DNA from: Strigamia acuminata
Lineage: Eukaryota; Arthropoda; Chilopoda; Geophilomorpha; Linotaeniidae
Assembly: GCA_949358305.1 (NCBI GenBank)
Contig: OX442315.1
Location: 13,232,427-13,296,426, forward strand
Length of the DNA: 64,000 nt
Reading direction: 5' to 3'
In this document: one piece after another, positions 32,901 to 43,959 of the stretch
Layout of the letters: each line of letters starts with the position of its first letter
Numbering within the stretch: position 1 is the stretch's first letter
The notes under the pieces: generated by a model
What the model saw: only the letters and a program-made list of their open reading frames with translations
What the model was told of the DNA's origin: nothing
Databases searched by the model: none
Translations under genes and position numbers: made by a program

Positions 32901-35401
32901 CGGTATTTCGGTATTCAATGTTCAAGAAAACCGGTAAACCGGTAATTTTCGGTAATAAGGTAAAATTTTAAAAAATATTTTTTTTTTTTGAAGATTTTTG
33001 TCACATTTTGGATACGATGTTTAATACATTTCATGTTCTGATTTTAAAAAAATATTTTCTGGTTAATGTGCTAATGTGTTAATGAAACAGAATTCAGGGT
33101 TAAGTTAATAACACACTTCTTCAATTGGGTTTGTAATTTTGACGCCATTTTAAAACATACAAGAAAACTTTAAATAATTTTGAGAAATTTTTTTTTTAAA
33201 TATGGTAATAACAATAATAATTATAAATAATAATTAAGTAAAGAAATTTTTTGTAAATAAATAACTCAAGTTTCAATCAAACAAGGTCAGGGAAAGGGAA
33301 AGGGGAACCTCAGTGAGTCAAACATCTCAAGCACGTGCCTCTCACATTCCTAAAAATATTATTACAACTACTATTGGACCGAATTTTTACTCAAAACAAA
33401 TATAAAAAACAACAATAATAATTAATTAAAAATAAAAATAGTTAAAAACCGACCATTTCTATCCCTAAAATGAAATATTTCGGCGGTGTTTTCCATATTT
33501 TTCTCTCACTAAAAACCGGTAAAAATACCGAACTAAAGACGGCATTCGGTATTCGGTTTTTTTAAAAAAAATACCGGTTATTGATACCGGTAAATACCGG
33601 TAAATACTGGTAGAGAAACCCTACCCCTAACCAAGTATATAAACCACTTGAAAATCCACTCTAGTTAGCGTTTATGTTTTTGCAGTTTTTGGTGATGGTT
33701 TATGGCTGTTTTAGTGTTCATAGGGAAAGACTAAAAACAGCTTAAACAGACACTTTGAATGCACTCATTGAGTGTGTGACGGTCATGACGTCATATTTAG
33801 TCCCAAGTTCACCGATAGATGGCGCTATTTCCCATTTCGGCGGGAAATTCGTATATACATGTTATTTATGTGATATTTATATAAAATCAAAGGTTTTATA
33901 TAAATCCACGGTATCCCTAGATATTATATCATACTAGTATGATATAGTTGAGTCTTTATTCCTCCAGTTGTATTATGATTTGGACAAATTATAACAACAC
34001 CTGGGCAAAAGGATTAAGTCACCCCTCACCACCCACAGTGTTTGAAGATACACTTTGAATTAAGACAATAGCCTTAATTGCAAATGTGTCCTCTGTATCC
34101 ACTTCCTGGGACAGACTTTGTAGAAGACTATATCCTCTGTATCCACTTCCTATTTACTAGGATTGGACAGTTTTGAGTGACCAGTGTTCCTATTGGAGCA
34201 ATGGCCACTCATTCTTCTCTCTGAGCATATAACCCGGTGTAAACCGGAAATAGCTCGCTCTTGTTTTTGTTTCTGTTTGATATCTACTTGAGCCCATATT
34301 CTACGCTTCGCTTCGCTTCATGCCAACATTCCGTTGTGGGAGTACGTGCATTAAATTCCGTGCTCATTCCTTTTTCCCTTCTACATGCCAACATTCCGTT
34401 GTAGGGGCACGTGCATTAAATTCCGTGCTCAACCCTTTACCTGACTACATGCCAACATTCCGTTGTAGGGGCACGTGCATTTTATGCCGTGCTCAATTCC
34501 TTTTTCTGCCGAGACATTAGAGTCAAATCTAGTGTTGGATTGACGTGAGCGCCATTGATTCAATTCTGGGCTGGTTGTACTTTGGTGCAACAGAATCGAC
34601 AGGGTCTTTTCATAATCGTTTATTTATACAGGTTTCTAGTTATGTGTGATTATTAGATTATTTGTAATTTAATAATTCAATTCATAACTTTGCATGATTG
34701 GAGTTATTTGTAACTCCATCATGGTTTGCGAAGTCACTTGAGGAATTTTTAGCCAAGGTCGAATATTCTTGTAACTTATCTCGATAAGTTACAGGTTAAT
34801 ATTTCCACGGATCCTGAAGTCAAATTGTTGTACGTGATAAGTTGGAAACCAATTTATCCGTGTGCAAGTTATTCATTTGAAGTCTAACTTTGAGTAACTC
34901 ATATTTATGGTTATTTTGATAATCATAAATAGACCAATTGGTAAATATCTACGAATAGATATTTAAACCAATGGTCACCCAAAGTTGTGACGATGCAGCA
35001 AAGACAACCGCACTCCTCGGATAATTTAGTTACACAGAACCAACCGAAGCAGACGACAATCAGTCCGATTGCAGACGACACCTTTTACGCCCGAAATAAG
35101 AACTTTACACACTCTTATTTCAAGGCTGAACACAACTGTTAACGTTATTAGGGCTTTTTGAGCCACTCGTTTGTATAGCTAGTTACACACATATTTTACT
35201 GGCCATTTTGTCGGCCATAGTTATTATATAACTTATTTTGACTTGAATAAATGTTCTATGTTTTGAGAAACATAAACGCTTCATTCTTTGCACTTTACTA
35301 CACTCTGCAGTTTCACTTGTCCTTTTAGCATTAATTCCTATCCCGGGTAGTCATCGTCACAAGTGTAGTGTATAAATTAAAAACTTACTGATTGCTTGCA
35401 T
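29939..35401 (-). CDS. LRR-B: paralogue of LRR-A with a large first intron
   Basis: Exons in coding order: 35389-35401, 31374-31679, 30967-31313, 30588-30735, 29939-30078. Every exon has the same length as in LRR-A (13, 306, 347, 148, 140 nt) and the product is 317 residues. Signal peptide ends GYATA before DPKCTDMVTDPCVC. LRRs and a GNPFKC C-cap follow. The frame is intact. The first intron is about 3.7 kb against 0.6 kb in LRR-A. It has been enlarged by a 192-bp tandem array, a MITE, a hAT-like copy and a solo LTR. The donor after exon 2 is GTAGAT, weaker than LRR-A's GTACAT. Likely secreted; function as for LRR-A. Confidence 0.85.
31704..32471. repeat. 192-bp tandem repeat, four near-identical copies
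   Basis: Units start at about 31704, 31896, 32088 and 32280 with TGTTGAAAAATGAAC and end GGACTGAATATTTCGA. The same 62-codon reverse ORF recurs in the first three copies purely through duplication. The last unit runs straight into the MITE at 32443, and each unit ends with the first ~30 bp of that MITE. The single-copy counterpart is in LRR-A intron 1 (about 28680-28830). Confidence 0.88.
32443..32714. mobile_element. Mariner-like MITE, 272 bp
   Basis: Ends CGTTTACATGGACTG and its partner CATGCATGTAAACG are flanked by TA (32441-32442, 32715-32716). Internal blocks such as CATGCAGAAAATAATTCGTG recur, inverted, near 6905-6935, so it belongs to a dispersed family. Confidence 0.65.
32868..33623 (-). 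mobile_element. hAT-like non-autonomous transposon, copy 2 (756 bp)
   Basis: Same TAGGGTTTCTC termini and ACCGGTA-rich subterminal regions as 12757-13469, inverted relative to it. Exact 8-bp duplication CCCCTAAC (32860-32867, 33624-33631). The BED finger ORF is not preserved. Inserted in the first intron of LRR-B; LRR-A lacks it at the matching place. Confidence 0.87.
33775..35361 (+). mobile_element. Solo LTR, 1,587 bp, related to the 46433-60293 element
   Basis: Starts TGTGACGGTC and ends ATCGTCACA, with AGTG on both sides (33771-33774, 35362-35365). LRR-A at about 29262-29275 has the uninterrupted ATTGAGTGTAGTG, an exact empty site. Blocks such as ATCCACTTCCTG, ATAGATGGCGCT and GCCAACATTCCGTTGT match the LTRs at 46433 and 58704. 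The last of these occurs three times in tandem at about 34322-34470. AATAAA is near 35246. Confidence 0.9.
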
Positions 35402-36585
35402 GATGATTGGTTTTGAAGGTTGTGATGTTTGAGGAGAGTAAGAAACTAGCAGCACTTATATACTTTTCTCAGACATCTGTCTCAATTGCTTGAGAGAAGC
35501 AGTCTGATATTCATTATCTTGATTATCAAAAGATTGAGGTTCTTTGCAGATTAATTACATGCAAGAAAAAATAAGGTTGAGGAAAAATGAGACCGAGCAA
35601 TTAATTTTTTCTTGTGAACTTGGGTTTCAGTCTCCTGGAAAATGACTATAAAAATGTGGTCGTGAATGGGTTTGGTCGAGCTGAGCTAGATAAAACCAGT
35701 CAAAACTTGATTTTTTCTTCTTCTTAAATATTACACATCGACTTGTGATTGTAAAATGGAGAACTTGCTCGTATTTGACCTTGATCTTTGTCATTTGATT
35801 TTATTTGGCTTAATTTTCATACAGATGTAAATTATGAAGAATTACTTCACAATTCGGTTTCCAAATTATTGAAATTGATCATTTAACTATATTACCGTAA
35901 TTAAATCCTCTCATTGTGGGCGGATCCCTATTTATCTGCGGGTTTCTAATATAGCAGGGGTAAAATATAAAATGTGTAATTAGTGCTCTAAAATAAAGTG
36001 AATTTTTGCTGATAAAAATGTCTTTGTGTACAAAAATGTAGTTTTTGCAGTAATTGAACTTGAAAAGTGCGATGTGCATTTCATATATATTTTTTGCAAG
36101 TTTCGCGCAGATAACCATGTTATACAGGTGTGCTGTACACTTTAATGATAAACTTGTATCTACTTTAGAAAAGTGTAATTTGCGTAAAAATTTTTAGTAC
36201 AAAAGATTTGAGGAGTAGTCATTTTTCGACTAACTAAATGTTGCTCTACAAGTTTACAATTGGAAATTTCTGTCCGTCTCTAACGGTTTCCAAGATAATT
36301 TTCCAATGACCTTGATGGAACATCCCAAGGTCAAATTTTGGGTCACTAAAAAATTGCCCCACCCAACTTTAATACTTTACCATTGGATTAGATGCATTGT
36401 CAGCACTTTCAGAAATATTTAGTATAGTTACAAACTTTTTTCCACCCTGTATATTAGTATTAGCAATGCATAGGGAATGTAGAGTCGTGGCAACACATGT
36501 ACACTGAATATATGAATTCTGCATTGTGGGGAACATTGAATAGAGTAAAAAGACAGTTTTTGTTTTGAGTGTTCTTTGCAGTTAA
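35402..36585. other. LRR-B 5' flank and intergenic spacer before IR-B
   Basis: The first 240 bp are the duplicated LRR promoter region. A diverged relative of the 18529/22243 repeat is at about 36290-36430 (ATGACCTTGATGGAACATCC). No gene recognised in the rest. Confidence 0.55.
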
Positions 36586-39500
36586 TTATTTATGATAAAG
36601 TAATTCGACAATAAACGCAATTCCTGACACAACAACACCACCCAAGACGACGAGGAATGCTGTGATTGTGTGTTGCATTGAGATGGGTTTGACATAATCC
36701 ATTTTCTGACACACATATTCTTCATATTTACTTTTGATTAGTTTAATCAGGATTCCTTTTTCAGCCACCGATATAATTCTGAAAGAATTGAGTTGAATGT
36801 GCTGTATTAAAAATTGATTTTCATCCGATAGTTCCTAAGGGAGCGTGCATTAATTAATAACTTCACGCCTAATTTTTGTTGGGATATGTTTAATTTATTT
36901 TGCCACGAGATGGTGCTTATGTATGGTGTGAGTTAGCCTGGGTTTTGTTAGAAAATACTCACTCCTCCTTTGTAACTCTGAAGGGTCGGGAAAGTTTTCT
37001 TTACCCCGGGCATGATTTTATTAATAGACGCTCCCTAAAACTTAATTATAGTGAATCTCAAAACATTACGTGGCTACTTACAGCTGATTTAACTTATCAT
37101 TGTATTTTGATCGTTTCTTTGTCACATAATATCCTGAAGTATGAATGGGGATTTTTATAAAACTGAAAACACACTCGGTTCCATAGCGATTTGTTAACTG
37201 TTCGTGCATTCCAAATATAGCATTAGCATCGTCCGATAGTAGTTTGTCTCCTTCTGTAATATGAATACGTCCCTCGTTGGGCATTTTTCTCATTCGTTGC
37301 CAGATATCACGTGTTAGATTTGATTCAGCGGTCTGCAAGTTAAAAAGGAGTGGTAATAACCTACGAGAATAATATTTTTTGCGTAGTAATAATGTAGTAC
37401 GTGCATAGTAGTATGTAGTAATAATGTACTGTTAGTCTAGTTGTTGAGAATATGGTGCTTATCGACCAGGACTGACTAATGCTTTGACTTGATCTACTGT
37501 ATGTTCTTGGGTTTTTTTTTCTCATTTTTTTTCTAGGGGCGCTATTCCCCACTTGAAACCTCCCCCCCCCCCCTCCCCGATCATTACCTTAACCGTTTTA
37601 TTGGATGGAATGGAAAATTGGCCACTTGTTTAGGCGAGATGTATTTAGCCAGGTTGGTATTTGGTATGCATTAGTCATTCCTGGTGTGATGGATAAACGC
37701 CCTTAGCGTGGAGTCCTCTGTCGTCACTCGTTCTTTCACTGTTGTGCATTGGGATTAAAGCAATCGAAACATCAATGTACCTTTATATGGTCATACACAA
37801 AATCTTTTCCGTAAGCAAATAAATTAATTTTGTCGTCTCTAAGTAATTCTTGAATATCGTGATACCGGATATTAGTCGGAGTGATTGTTAGAGACAAATA
37901 CAATACAGCATTGTGGCTCATAAAGATGATCATGACAAACATGTTTATTGTTTGAGTAATAGCACAAACTGCAAAAATAGGTCATATAGCATGGGATCAC
38001 ATAGCATTCGATTTCCACATTTCAAATTCAAACCTGATGCCAATGGTGACTTCTTTTTGTGTTTCATCCAAGTTAAGAATATAGTGACAGGCAAGTATAC
38101 AGCAAATACACAAACCCAAACAGTTAGTGGAAATGGTTCAAGAAATGTCGTCCATAAATATTGTTTTCTTGTCGTGTCTTTTCTGATGACAAAAGCCATT
38201 GTGTGTTTGGTCACCGGAAAACTGGTATAATCGTAAATTTTCAAAGCCGCTGGAGAAATTCCGTATAGAGCATTATGAAGATCATATTTCTAAACAAATA
38301 CAAAAAAACAACAAATCAAAATAAATACTGCCAAAATAAAACGCTAATCGCTTTATTAAATTGGTACTTACAAATGTTGGATTCATTTGGTTGTTTACAG
38401 TGGGTGTAACTACAAACCTAAAATATAATTTTGTTAAAAAGTTATTGACAACAATCTAGCATCTGTACAACAGTTTGTAATTCTATTTTTAATCTATCTT
38501 TTTTACAATTTTTATTTCAATTACTATACAAGTATATAAACTTACTGGACATGTTTGTTTGCTTCAATAATACAATGCTCTAGAATGTTGGTTTCAATGG
38601 AATTATGCCTTCTATTCTAATTTCGTAATACCGGAATAAACATTAATTAATACATCATATGAGTTAACAAGTGAATAAGACACTCAGATTTTAAAATTCT
38701 TGGCCGAGACTATTGCTTCCTCATCTGATGTGAAATTAACACATGGTGCACCATGCGCGGATCGTTTCACTATCTCAGCAGGAAAATGCAGAAGTGACCC
38801 TGGGGTAAACAATACCACAGTACTCCAAACCCGACAATGCACATATAGCATAGACAAACAATCATATAAAGTTGGCCACAATTACCGAAAGACCAAAACC
38901 ACCAGAGGGCTAAAAGACCATAACCACTCGAGGGCCAAAAGACCAGAGTGGACAAAACAATGGATCATGCCAAGATTGGATCTGGAGTTGGTTCTAATTT
39001 TCTTGGGATGGCCCCTTTGTGATGGGTATGGTCTTAATCAGGGCAATTTAGGGACTAATTTTCCTAATGTGAGACGCATCCTCACGAAATGCAGATTGTT
39101 GGGTTTGTGGCCTTTAATCGTTGTCTAGGGATGGAATCCCAGTCTTACCCATGTGTCGGCTGTGCCTCTAGGGCACACCAAATCAGCAACCAACCCGTCA
39201 CACACAGGGGGGTTATCCCCATGGATGACATGGTCGGTATGCTTAATAGACTGCCTTACTTATTTAAAGCCCATGCAGCCACTTATAGAGGCTGTGGTGT
39301 AATCGACACCACTGAAGGTTGCAGTGGGGAATGGGGAGGAAGGTGGAGCAGCGTAGAGGAAGGAGGGAGCTGAGTGGTGTGGTGAGATATGAGTGAGGTG
39401 TGAGAGAGAGGAGCGATGACTACCGAAGGGACAAGGCGTGTCCAAGGCTTGACGTGAGCCAGGGCAATCCTGCTCTGTGCTGACTCTGCTCTCCTCACCA

Positions 39501-42500
39501 TTCACCATGGCAAAGCTCAGTAGTATGGCGTGTCCCATACTGCAGCCTCCATGAGTGGCTGCATGGGTCGTACTAGGTAAGTACGACATGAATGTTATGT
39601 TGAACCGACCACGTCACCCATGAGCCATGGGGCTCATGCCCTGTGTGTGACGGGTCGGTTGCCGGTGCGCTGTGCCTAACTGGCACCCCTGCAACGGGTG
39701 ACGGGATTCTCCAACCCCTAGACAACGACATTAAAGGCCAACAACCAACAATGTGGAGTCTCCTTGTCATTATTACCTGAGTGTGCGTCCCAAACCAGGA
39801 TAATCAGTCTCCGGGTTACCTTGGCGAAGATCATACCAGTCACATGTCTTTAATACAGTATCTATAAACAATTATTTATTATTGCTGCTATCTATGAGGT
39901 TCACGTTTCACAGTGGTGCAACGCGTTCTCAAGGTAAAACACAGCAACTTTACATAGGTATTTAAGAATATTAAAATCTGTTTGTTCCTTATACATGTGC
40001 ACATGACAAACGAGTGTCTACAAAGTCATAGCAGCAAATCGTTAAACGCGGTTTTCCAATATATAGATTCTTCTTGGAAAGGAATTCAAATTTACATTTT
40101 TGTGGTGAAACACATTTAATATCCAAGTTTATTTTTATAAAATGATTCACAGGTATGAAACGTTTAGGCTTATATGGTTTGTAGATCAACCTAATTATCT
40201 CACATTTCTACATTTCAATTAAAATAATTATAATAAAATTAGGCTTACTGTTAATAAATAATGTTAGTTAAATGTCCAAAATTTTATATTTACATTATTT
40301 TGATCCGGATAGGTTAATGCGTACAATTTATGTTGTTTGAATACGAGGAGGTTTTGTACATGTCTGTCTAGATATGATAGTTTTTCTCGATTTACAATCA
40401 TTGTCTTGTTTGTGACGAATAATAGTAGCTTATTTTCTGTTCTCATAATTGTGTCAATAACCTGGAAATAAAGTTTTACCCTCAGAGGGGCAATGTGACC
40501 AAGCAGAGGAAACTTCCCTAGGCACATATCACCTCAGGTTAGCTGGGGTGAAAACGACAATTAGCCGTTATGGTGCAATAATCCTTTGTTGCACCAGTTT
40601 TAGCTAATTGCGCAATTTCGAAGCTTGCCGGGCTCACGCCCTAGCTTCGAACGGGACTCTTGACAAAATAACACAACCCACGACATCATTACTTTTCTGC
40701 TCCGACTAAAAGTACTGATAGTGGACCGTGTTAACCATCAAGATTCACCAGCTTTCCTTGTGCAAAACCGTGCAAGGCCAGCAATTTCGCGTAACTCAGC
40801 AGCCGCTGATTTCTGCCTTTGAGAAGTGACGTTTGCCCGACGTGAACCACTGCCATCGCAAGTGCGCGAACGCTTGCCATCGCCGTCGTACGCCGAGCAA
40901 GGAGGAGACCGACGTAGCGTGAACCATCGTCCCCGGACTATCGTACGTGAGTCGACGGAAAGACTTAGTCTTCAAACAACAATCGTTGTTGAGCGCCATC
41001 GCAAGCGCTTTTAACACACAACAGTCGTTGCGTGTATTTCCATTGTTCCTTTCTCATTTATTCATATATTATCGTATTATTATTCTCAATTATATTGTAT
41101 TTAACTGAATAAATATATTGTGTGATTTTATTGATAAAACTTGTATTTTTATTTCCGTAAATTAACCCTAGATAATTTACGCCGCCGATATAAGTCCTTC
41201 GTGGCATTCAACTGCGGTAATCTGGTTTATTTAGTAGAAATTTACCAGATAAAACCCGGATCGCAGCAGAACTAACCTAAATAGAAGCACTTCGATAAAA
41301 TTGGGAGATGCCAACTTAAAGTTGTATTGGGATTTCGAAAGGGGTAGGAATTTCAATGTTGAATAAATAAATGAATAATGCATAAAACACTCCAAATTTT
41401 TTATCAGGCATACTTAATGATAGTTTAAACAAGATCAGAATTTTTCAGAGGTAATATACCGAGTGCGATGTGTAATTGTCGGCATAATTACGAGATTCGT
41501 AAGATTCGTAAGTCAGCATTAATCTTCTTGCCTGATAAGATCACAAGATGACAAGAAGATGAGTGCTGACCTAATCACGACAATTACTCAAGCGCGAGGT
41601 GTATTTTATACGAGAATTTACCGATAGAAAATAAAGTAGATAGTGAAAATGAGATGGTTTAAATGAGATAGTGAAGAGGTGGCCGCCATGATGCTTGGTT
41701 TGTAAAGCGTTCTGCCGACCAATCCTGACACAAACCAAACCGCATTTGACCGCGTTTGATGCTTGGTTCGTAAAGCTGCAACGGGTGGCGCCAGTAGCAA
41801 GAGAACAAAATTTTCGAATCAAATTTTCGAAAATTATGCATGGCCAGAGGAATTTCTTCCCGGTAAAAACCAATGAGACGTCAACAGCGGTATGTTACGC
41901 ACATCGGGATTGGTTGGGAGAACGATTGTTGTTTTGTTAAGCCGAATCTCATTTGTGGTTATTTATAGACATAGCGAGTGGTAAATTCTTAGAAAAATAT
42001 AGGAAAAAAAAATTTTCTTATTCAAGAAGACAGTTGCACCCAGGGCCGTCTTTACACTTTTCAGCGCCCTGGGCTAATAAAACTCAGGCGCCCCTTGCCC
42101 AGCACTTTTCTGTGCCCGACGCCCTTCTCTGCCCATCGAGCCTCTGTGCCCGGCGCCCCCCTGTGCCCGGCGCCCCCCTGTGCCCGGCGCCCCTGGGCTG
42201 CAGCCCAGTTAGCACAATGGTAAAGGTGGGCCTGGTTGCACCCAAATAGGTATGCTGATGCATCTTTAATATTTTTCTTCAGTCAGTCAGTCAGTATTTC
42301 ACTTAAAAACTGAATGACTTAAGAAGAGAAATATTAAAGATTTGCATTACCGTTTTGTCAATGTAATCAGCCCAGACCACGATTAGTTCAAGAGAGGTAA
42401 AATCGAAATGTAAAGGAATATTATTCACTCGAACTGCTACAAATTCATTTTTCCAAGTCCAATTTTTGCGGATCAACTTCAATACACAGTTCTCTAAGAA

Positions 42501-42685
42501 AAATTTAAAATTCTTTATGAGTTGGATAAATCAATCTTTGCAAAATGTTTTTCCACCATGTCTGTTCTCATAAATAACGAAAATTCTTCTGGAGTATGTG
42601 GCTTGTATTGCGTTTGATATTTTCAAGTAAAATTGATCATTGCAGCGAGAAAGAAAGAGGTTGTCTGCGAGATTGTTTCTCGATA
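36586..42685 (-). CDS. Ionotropic receptor IR-B, ten visible exons, frame intact
   Basis: Paralogue of IR-A. Exons in coding order: 42557-42685, 42351-42493, 40294-40461, 40022-40207, 38546-38616, 38372-38417, 38001-38289, 37781-37968, 37082-37332, 36586-36778. Phases are all compatible and give about 553 residues. The start exon with signal peptide was not found upstream of 42685. M1 is KQYLWTTFLEPFPLTVWVCV. S2 includes FSFIKIPIHTSGYYVTKKRS. M4 is ITAFLVVLGGVVVSGIAFIV, followed by a short tail. Eight of ten exons equal IR-A within 1 nt and several are identical, so the pair is a recent duplication. The donor at 38001 is GTGATC. Ligand-binding residues of classical iGluRs are not evident, as usual for divergent IRs. 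Large introns are TE-filled. Confidence 0.8.
36839..37035. mobile_element. PIF/Harbinger-like MITE, 197 bp
   Basis: Ends GGGAGCGTGCATTAAT and ATTAATAGACGCTCCC are flanked by TAA on both sides (36836-36838, 37036-37038). Lies in the last intron of IR-B. Confidence 0.65.
38985..39250 (+). repeat. Interspersed repeat family R1, copy 4
   Basis: Shares TTGGCCTTTAATC-like, GCAACC(A/G)ACCCGTCACACA and CATGTGTCGGC blocks with the other R1 copies. It forms an inverted pair with copy 5 at 39540-39850 inside an IR-B intron. Confidence 0.65.
39540..39850 (-). repeat. Interspersed repeat family R1, copy 5
   Basis: Best preserved R1 copy. Its reverse complement runs from GTGACTGGTATGATCTTCGC through TGTTGGTTGTTGGCCTTTAA to GGCTGCAGTATGGGACACGC. 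With copy 4 it forms a large inverted repeat around a low-complexity GAGG-rich stretch (39300-39420). Confidence 0.7.
40480..42290. other. TE-derived intron of IR-B
   Basis: The matching IR-A intron is only about 60 bp, so nearly all of this is inserted. 40494-41290 looks LTR-like (GC-richer body, AATAAA near 41108, sequence of LTR composition), but ends and TSD could not be fixed. 41460-41600 has short inverted blocks (AAGATGA...TCATCTT type). 42045-42235 is the GC-rich repeat. No gene. Confidence 0.5.
42045..42235. repeat. GC-rich interspersed repeat, copy 2
   Basis: Inverted copy of 15700-15875. GTGCCCGGCGCCCCCCT units are tandemly repeated, next to CTGGGCTGCAGCCCAG and AGGGCCGTCTTTACAC. 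Much more GC-rich than its surroundings. Confidence 0.7.
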
Positions 42686-42879
42686 CTTTAAGAAAAAAGA
42701 AAAAAAATGTAGTTCTACTGGTATTTAAAATTTAAAAATTTTAATATCCATTAGCACTTGATAGTTATGTCTGGCAAAAGGTTGGATCCTGTGGGTTGGA
42801 TCCTGTGAGTCACAAAAAATCAATGAGTTTTTGCACCATCTGGTGGTTGGAGTTGAAAATACTCATTCTGCCAGCCAAG

Positions 42880-43605
42880 CTCGAGCCGGGTATAGTCATT
42901 TTAGCGACGCTCATTTTAGCAATTTTTAACAAAAAAGTCCCATTTTATGCTGGGCGCACACATACCGCGATTTCGCGTCGCGTCGCGATCGCGTTGCCAT
43001 TGCGCATGCGCACATGACGTCATTTCCTTCGCGCCGGTTGGAAATCTACTTTGCGAAATAGTACTTGCCCCAAGTACTATTTCGCCCGCGATTCGTGTCG
43101 CAGCCAATCGGTGAGCTGTGTGAAATGACGTCATTTCATCAACATTCTCAACCGAAATGGCGGGCAGGTTTTTCTGATGAGGAATGACGTCATAACCTTG
43201 AAATCGCGAAGCTGTAATAGCTACATGTGTGTAGCAGTGCGCGCAATTCACAGGGCTATTTCGCTTGAGAAATAGCGACGCGATGCGAAATCGCTGTATG
43301 TGTGCGCCCAGCATTAGCGAACATGTCATTATAGCGACACAAAAACCTAGGTTTTAGCGACAATCCGGCTCAAAAAAGTGGTTTTCATCAAAAAACCAGT
43401 AAGGTTAGGTTCGCGGGTGGTCAAGGGGGGGCGCAGCCCCCCCTTGTTAGCCCTTCTTAGGGATTAAACCTAGGTTTTTGTGTCGCTAAAATGACGTGTT
43501 TGCTAAAATGGTGTGCCGCTAAAATGAAATCGCTAAAATGAAATCGCTAAAATGAAATCGCTAAAATGAAATCGCTAAAATGATGTACATTCGCTCGAGC
43601 AGGTC
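42880..43605. mobile_element. Foldback-like repeat with nested MITE and 14-bp tandem motif
   Basis: Outer ends GCTCGAGCCGGGTATAGTCA and TGTACATTCGCTCGAGC are imperfect inverted repeats. Both sides carry CATTTTAGCGA-type motifs. The right side has about five tandem copies of GCTAAAATGAAATC (43510-43575). A short palindrome around ACCTAGGTTTTAGCGAC is at 43340-43490. The inner element at 42948-43313 inserted later. Confidence 0.55.
42948..43313. mobile_element. PIF/Harbinger-like MITE, 366 bp, nested
   Basis: Inverted ends TGCTGGGCGCACACATA / TATGTGTGCGCCCAGCA are flanked by TTA on both sides (42945-42947, 43314-43316). GC-rich interior with GCGTCGCGTCGCGATCGCG. The 137-codon reverse ORF is not supported. 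Confidence 0.78.
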
Positions 43606-43639
43606 TGAGGCTGTACAGTACACCTAAGGCCAAAAAAAA

Positions 43640-43765
43640 TCTTCACATGCTCTCACGCTGCTTCAGCTCCAAATGATCAGTTCATTTTTCTAGCACCAGC
43701 AGCTGGAGCAGTCTACTTTTCCTGGAGGCAACAAAAAGTTTAAATGCGACTAACACTGAGATTTT
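43640..43765. repeat. Interspersed repeat shared with 13975-14105
   Basis: Inverted copy of the intronic repeat at 13975. CATGCTCTCACGCTGCTTCA is its local form of the CAGCATGTG end. A short partner AGTCACATTTAAACTTTCTG follows at 43777. Confidence 0.6.
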
Positions 43766-43959
43766 TAGTGCTCTGTAGTCACATTTAAACTTTCTGTACA
43801 AAACACATATTGGACAATAAATACATGTTCTTGGATTTTTGGTCTTTAACTTGCATCAATTATAGAAATTTTGTGCATAGTGGATTCACTCACAAATTAT
43901 CTGAAATTTTACAATTAAGATTGGAAACTTGGTGCAAATATCGTTTTCATGATTTTATA

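Noticed and set aside
38684-38881. Extra IR-B exon encoding HFPAEIVKRSAHGAPC
   Set aside because: Its phase does not fit between the exons ending at 40022 and starting at 38616, it ends in a stop without a donor, and IR-A has no counterpart.
39089-39589. ORFs of 94-109 codons around the R1 inverted pair
   Set aside because: Low-complexity GAGG/CTCC-rich and repeat sequence; no domain.
40494-41290. Defined solo LTR in the IR-B intron
   Set aside because: Composition and AATAAA are suggestive, but no TG...CA pair with a matching target duplication could be found.
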